Shown here in pieces: positions 6,928 to 10,570 of a stretch of DNA of 10,570 bases. Positions within the stretch are counted from its first letter, which is position 1. Each line of letters opens with the position of its first letter. Origin of the DNA: Candidatus Krumholzibacteriia bacterium (GTDB lineage Bacteria; Krumholzibacteriota; Krumholzibacteriia; Krumholzibacteriales; Krumholzibacteriaceae); NCBI GenBank assembly GCA_028696635.1, contig JAQVGR010000027.1, positions 1-10,570 on the forward strand, in the 5' to 3' direction. A program made the position numbers and the translations under genes. The notes under the pieces are model-generated. The model had not been told where the DNA came from. It saw only the letters and a list, made by a program, of their open reading frames with translations, and did no database searches.

Positions 6928-7859
6928 GCGGCGATCCGGGATCCGGGCATGTGCGGCATACGCCGGTGCTCGTCGAAGCGGTGGTGAGAGTGATGATGAC
7001 CGGGCAGAGCGGGCTCTTTATCGACGGCACGGTGGGGACCGGCGGGCACTCGGCCGCGCTGCTCGAAAGCGGGCCCGCCGGTATGAGCCTGCTCGGCATA
7101 GACCGGGATCCGGCGGCCCTCGACGAGGCGCGGACCAGGCTCGCGCCGTACGGCGATCGCGTCACGCTCGTCCAGGGGGACTTCGCCGAGGTCGAGCGGA
7201 TAGCCGGCGGGCGGGAGTGCCGCGGGATCCTCCTCGACCTGGGAATCTCCTCGCTGCAGATAGCCGACCGCCGGCGCGGGTTCAGCTACCTCGAGGACGG
7301 CCCTCTCGACATGGCGATGGGGCCGGGCGGCCGCTCGGTGGCCGACCTGCTCGGGACTGCCGGCGAGGCCGAGATCGCCCGCGTCATCAGGGAATACGGC
7401 GAGGAGCGCGGAAGCAGGAGGATCGCCGCCGAGATAGTGCGCGAGCGCAGGCGCGGCCCGATCGAGCGTACCGGGCGCCTGCGGGAGGCGGTCGAGCGGG
7501 TATCGCACCCCGCCCGGATCATCCCGACCCTCGCCCGCGTGTTCCAGGCGCTGCGGATCTGGGCCAACAGGGAGCTCGAGGCCCTGCAGGCCTTCCTTCC
7601 CCAGGCGCTGCGCCTCTGCGTCCCCGGCGGGCGGATCGCGATCATCAGCTATCACTCGCTCGAGGACAGGATGGTGAAACAGTTCTTCAGGGGCGAGTCG
7701 CAGGGCTGCCAGTGCCCTCCCGATTTCCCCCGGTGCATCTGCGGCCGGACGCCGACGCTGCGCCTGCTGACCAGGCGCCCCCTCACGCCCGACGCCGCGG
7801 AGAAGGATTCAAACCCCAGGGCCCGCAGCGCTAGGCTGCGGGCGGCGGAGAGGATGTAG
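6924..7859 (+). CDS. rsmH: 16S rRNA (cytosine-1402-N4)-methyltransferase RsmH
   Basis: A 311-residue RsmH (MraW), which uses S-adenosylmethionine to methylate N4 of C1402 in the ribosomal P site. Visible family motifs are HTPVLVEAV near the N-terminus, the SAM-binding GTVGTGGHS (35-43), GIDRDPAAL, LDLGISSLQ (104-112) with RRRGFSY soon after, NRELEAL, and SYHSLEDRMVKQFF from 242. A cysteine pair region CQCPPDFPRCICG near the C-terminus is also common in the family, as is the closing NPRARSARLRAAER. I chose GTG 6924, which overlaps the previous stop as GTGA; GTG 6951, just before HTPV, is a real alternative and would shorten the protein by 9 residues. The second gene of most dcw clusters, here it is third because of the inserted STAS-like gene. 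Confidence 0.96.
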   Translation: MSGDPGSGHVRHTPVLVEAVVRVMMTGQSGLFIDGTVGTGGHSAALLESGPAGMSLLGIDRDPAALDEARTRLAPYGDRVTLVQGDFAEVERIAGGRECRGILLDLGISSLQIADRRRGFSYLEDGPLDMAMGPGGRSVADLLGTAGEAEIARVIREYGEERGSRRIAAEIVRERRRGPIERTGRLREAVERVSHPARIIPTLARVFQALRIWANRELEALQAFLPQALRLCVPGGRIAIISYHSLEDRMVKQFFRGESQGCQCPPDFPRCICGRTPTLRLLTRRPLTPDAAEKDSNPRARSARLRAAERM

Positions 7860-7863
7860 CGCG

Positions 7864-8289
7864 ATGAGAACACGCACCAGGTACGGCGGGATTTCGACTG
7901 TGCTGCGCAGGGCCCTCGAAGGCAGGATCGGCCCCCTCAATTTCCTTATCCTCCTCGGGTCCCTCTCGAGCCTGCTCCTGCTCTACATCTCGCTGCACGT
8001 CCACGCGGAATCGATCATGACGCGGATCGACGAATCCCGGAAGCGGTGCGACATGCTCCGGGACGAGAAGACCACCCTGATGGCGGAGCGCAACGAGCTG
8101 TCGAAGGCGGAGCGGATCCTTCCCCTGGTCGAGCGGTTCGGCATGGTTCCGGGGAGCGCCGACCAGGTGCACCGCGTGGCATGCTATGAGCCGGGCGGAC
8201 AGGGCGACGTCGTAGAAATCCACTGGGCGGGCGGCGCCCCCGCGGCCTCCGGGGGAACCGTTCCCGCCCGGCTGTCGGAGAGCAGATGA
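7864..8289 (+). CDS. ftsL: Cell division protein FtsL (divergent)
   Basis: A 141-residue bitopic protein at the FtsL position between rsmH and ftsI. It has a basic cytoplasmic N-terminus of about 24 residues, one membrane span (about 25-46, LNFLILLGSLSSLLLLYISL), then a charged, heptad-like region (47-92) predicted to form a coiled coil. This ends in RILPLVERFGMVP, which resembles the FtsL/DivIC terminal motif (..A..LGMV.P). FtsL partners with FtsB and FtsQ and helps activate FtsWI at the septum. The Gly/Ala/Pro-rich tail beyond residue 100 is longer than usual and looks disordered. The ATG lies 4 bases after the rsmH stop with GGAGAGGA at 7847-7854. Sequence identity in this family is always low, so the call rests on topology, the terminal motif and gene order. 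Confidence 0.82.
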   Translation: MRTRTRYGGISTVLRRALEGRIGPLNFLILLGSLSSLLLLYISLHVHAESIMTRIDESRKRCDMLRDEKTTLMAERNELSKAERILPLVERFGMVPGSADQVHRVACYEPGGQGDVVEIHWAGGAPAASGGTVPARLSESR

Positions 8290-10418
8290 CGCGGGGAACG
8301 CACCAGCGGCGACTTCGCCTCCTCGTGCTGACGGCGATCGCGTCGGTGTGCGTTCTCTTCGGCAGGATTTTCCAGGTTCAGATACTGCAATACCCGGAGC
8401 ACAAGGCAGCCGCCGAGCGCCAGAATCAGCGCACCGTCGCCTGGCCGGCTCGCCGGGGCTGCATCTACGACCGCGACGGATTCCCGCTGGCGGTCACGCA
8501 CAAGACGTACACGCTCGGCGTCACTCCCCGCCACGTTCCCGATCGGGACGAGACGGTCAGGATGATCGCCGATGCGTCGGCGAGGCGGCAGAGCGATCTC
8601 AGGCGCATCCTGCGCACGGGCCGCGACGCGGAATATATCCAGCTCGCCCGCAGGATCCCGCTCACCAGCGAGCAGAAGGCGCAGCTCGCCGCCGTTCCGG
8701 GGGTCGCCGTCGATAACGATCCCGAGCGGCTCAGACCGTTCGAATGCGTCGCGCCGGCCCTGCTCGGCGCGGTCAACCTCGAGGGAGCGGCGACCGGCGG
8801 GGTGGAGCTCGCCTTCGACGGATATCTTCGCGGCGCCGACGGCTGGCTTCTCGTCAACCGCGACGCGCGCGACAGGGAATTTGTTCGAGCCGGCGCGCCG
8901 GGGCGGCAACCGGAGAACGGCCACGATGTCTATCTCACGATCGACTCAGGGATCCAGGCTATAGTCGATTTCGAGCTGGAGCAGGCCGTGTCGAGGTACG
9001 GTGCCGCCTCGGGCGCGGCCGTCGTGGTCGAGCCGCATACGGGGGACGTGCTCGCCCTGGCCGAGAAGCGCGCGCCGGGCGGGGCGCAGGTCCCAGCCGG
9101 CGGGCTCTTCTCGACGAGCTGCATCTTCGAGCCGGGCTCGACATTCAAGCTCGTCACCTGCTCATTCCTCCTCGACGCCGGGGCGGTCGATCCGTACGAC
9201 GCATTCTACGGGGAGCAGGGCGAGGCGAAGTTCGAGTTCGGGCGCTTCCGCGACGACCACGAGTTCGGCTGGCTCACCTTCAAGGAGATGTTCATCCATT
9301 CGAGCAACATCTGCATGATCAAGGCGAACCTGGCGTCCGATCAGGACGAGTTCTACGCCTTCCTGCTCCGGTCCGGATTCGGGGCGAGGACGGGGATCGA
9401 TCTTCCCGCCGAGTCTCCGGGGACCCTTCGCCCCCCCGCCCAGTGGTCCCGCCGCTCGATGGCGAGCATCTCGATCGGGCACGAGATCGGCGTGACGGTC
9501 ATGCAGATGGCCATGGCCTACTGCGCCGTCGCCAACGGCGGCTGGCTGATGGTGCCCCGCATCGCCACGGCGGTGAGGGACGAGCGGGGGAAGATCGTCC
9601 AGGAGTGGCTCCCCGTTCGCGTACGGCGGATAATGTCGGAGCAGACGGCGCGGACGATGAGGGATTTCTGCCGCCAGGTCGTCGCCGCAGGCACGGGAGT
9701 CAAGGCGGCGGTGAAGGAGCTCGATGTCGCCGGCAAGACCGGCACCGCCCAGGTCTCCGACGGAAGCGGCTATGTCCGCGGAAGGTGCATCGCCAGCTTC
9801 GCCGGCTTCGTGCCGGCGGACGACCCGCGGCTCGTCTGCCTCGTGATCCTCGACGATCCGCAGGCTCCGAACAACTACGGCGGCCAGTCGTCGGCCGTCG
9901 CGTTCAGCGAGATCGTCGAGGGGATCAACCTCTCGTCCGATATACTCGGCACGGCTGACTCGAGAACGACCATCGTCGAGAGCTCCCGCGACGGGATGAT
10001 AGAGGTCCCGAGCTTCTTCCGGCTCTCCTGCGACGAGGCGGTCTCGCTCGCCGCGCAGAGCGGCCTGCGCACTTTCTTCTCCAGCGGGGAAGGGGTCGTC
10101 TACGCGCAGATCCCCGGTCCCGGATCGCTGGTGCGCGAGGGGGCGGAGATCATCCTCTCGTTCCTCGACGAACGGGGGCGGGGGGGCGAGGTCGGCGTGC
10201 CCGAGCTGCGAGGCATGTCGATGCGCGGCGCACGAAGGATGCTCCTCGAGTGCGGGTTGCGGAGCAGGATCGAGGGGACCGGGGTCGTCCACCTGCAGGA
10301 TCCTCTCCCCGGCGCGAGCGTCGATCGCGGCAGCATCGTCTCGATCAGGTGCAAACCGGGGCCCCCGGCCCAGGACGGCCCGGCGGGCGGCGGTGCGGAG
10401 GGGAGGGCCAGCGGATGA
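8286..10418 (+). CDS. ftsI: Division-specific penicillin-binding protein (FtsI/PBP2x/SpoVD type) with two PASTA domains
   Basis: A 710-residue class B PBP, the septal peptidoglycan transpeptidase that works with FtsW. It has a short basic N-terminus and one membrane anchor (about residues 11-33), then RRGCIYDRDGFPLAV (56-70) opening the pedestal domain. The transpeptidase domain has the three active-site motifs: S285-T-F-K288 (nucleophile), S339-S-N341 and K484-T-G486. Two PASTA domains follow, about 571-631 (starting MIEVPSFF) and 638-699 (starting VPELRG). PASTA-tailed division PBPs are best known in Gram-positives (PBP2x, SpoVD) but also occur in several other phyla. The ATG overlaps the ftsL stop (ATGA) with GGAG 5 bases upstream. 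A low-complexity Gly/Ala-rich end closes the protein. All catalytic residues are present. Confidence 0.96.
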   Translation: MTRGTHQRRLRLLVLTAIASVCVLFGRIFQVQILQYPEHKAAAERQNQRTVAWPARRGCIYDRDGFPLAVTHKTYTLGVTPRHVPDRDETVRMIADASARRQSDLRRILRTGRDAEYIQLARRIPLTSEQKAQLAAVPGVAVDNDPERLRPFECVAPALLGAVNLEGAATGGVELAFDGYLRGADGWLLVNRDARDREFVRAGAPGRQPENGHDVYLTIDSGIQAIVDFELEQAVSRYGAASGAAVVVEPHTGDVLALAEKRAPGGAQVPAGGLFSTSCIFEPGSTFKLVTCSFLLDAGAVDPYDAFYGEQGEAKFEFGRFRDDHEFGWLTFKEMFIHSSNICMIKANLASDQDEFYAFLLRSGFGARTGIDLPAESPGTLRPPAQWSRRSMASISIGHEIGVTVMQMAMAYCAVANGGWLMVPRIATAVRDERGKIVQEWLPVRVRRIMSEQTARTMRDFCRQVVAAGTGVKAAVKELDVAGKTGTAQVSDGSGYVRGRCIASFAGFVPADDPRLVCLVILDDPQAPNNYGGQSSAVAFSEIVEGINLSSDILGTADSRTTIVESSRDGMIEVPSFFRLSCDEAVSLAAQSGLRTFFSSGEGVVYAQIPGPGSLVREGAEIILSFLDERGRGGEVGVPELRGMSMRGARRMLLECGLRSRIEGTGVVHLQDPLPGASVDRGSIVSIRCKPGPPAQDGPAGGGAEGRASG

Positions 10419-10570
10419 GACTCTCCCGGCTCGTCGAGCCGCTTCAGGGAGCGGCTCGCATCGGATGGCGGGACGTCGAGATACAGGGGCTCGCGACCGA
10501 TTCGCGGGAGGTCCGCGGCGGCGATCTCTTCATCGCCCTGCGCGGCGCCCGCGCCGACGGTCACGAGCAC
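10415..10570 (+). CDS. murE: UDP-MurNAc-tripeptide synthetase MurE, N-terminal 52 codons (3' end outside window)
   Basis: The first 52 residues of a Mur ligase, cut by the window edge. The ATG overlaps the ftsI stop (ATGA), and GGAGGGGAGGG (10397-10407) lies 7 bases upstream. The motif IQGLATDSREVRGGDLFIALRGARADGH is the uridine-nucleotide-binding N-terminal domain shared by MurE and MurF. MurE adds the third amino acid (meso-diaminopimelate or lysine) to UDP-MurNAc-L-Ala-D-Glu in the cytoplasm. I prefer MurE over MurF because MurE normally follows ftsI in the dcw order. The ATP-binding and amino-acid-selective parts, which would decide both points, are beyond the edge. Confidence 0.85.
   Translation, partial: MRLSRLVEPLQGAARIGWRDVEIQGLATDSREVRGGDLFIALRGARADGHEH

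Overview
The window is a GC-rich stretch of bacterial chromosome from a walled, dividing bacterium. All supported genes lie on the + strand. It joins two functional blocks: the distal end of an extracellular or surface polysaccharide cluster (about 1-5847) and the start of a division and cell wall (dcw) cluster (about 5988 to the right edge). The sequence alone does not identify the species. High GC, PASTA domains on the division transpeptidase, and a CapD/Wzx-type polysaccharide locus directly before mraZ suggest an uncultured or poorly sampled lineage rather than a well-known proteobacterium, but this is inference.

Block 1 (1-5847) is a tightly packed five-gene run. It holds the C-terminal part of a CapD/FlaA1-type nucleotide-sugar 4,6-dehydratase, a FemAB/GNAT-like acyltransferase, a Wzx-like polysaccharide flippase, a cytoplasmic-type family 4 glycosyltransferase, and a multi-membrane-span GT-C-type glycosyltransferase. 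Genes abut or overlap (8-nt gap, about 25-nt overlap, stop directly followed by ATG, ATGA overlap), so they are probably co-transcribed and translationally coupled. Together they would make, flip and decorate a surface glycan.

The 272-base gap 5848-6119 is the only real intergenic region. It contains an AT-rich patch with an 11-bp tandem repeat and a weak hairpin, then a clear sigma70-type promoter (TTGACA-17-GATAAA). Four TGGG-type repeats in exact 10-bp phase overlap this promoter: the classical MraZ operator architecture. A leader of about 95 nt with a weak ribosome binding site leads into mraZ.

Block 2 (6120-10570) reads mraZ, a small STAS-like gene, rsmH, ftsL, ftsI with two PASTA domains, then the first 52 codons of murE. 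From the STAS-like gene onward the genes overlap by 4 nt (GTGA/ATGA) or are 4 nt apart. The unusual element is the STAS-like gene between mraZ and rsmH. It is an apparent anti-sigma-factor-antagonist-fold protein that has lost the phosphoacceptor serine, placed where division clusters normally have no gene. No mobile element, CRISPR array, tRNA or rRNA was seen.
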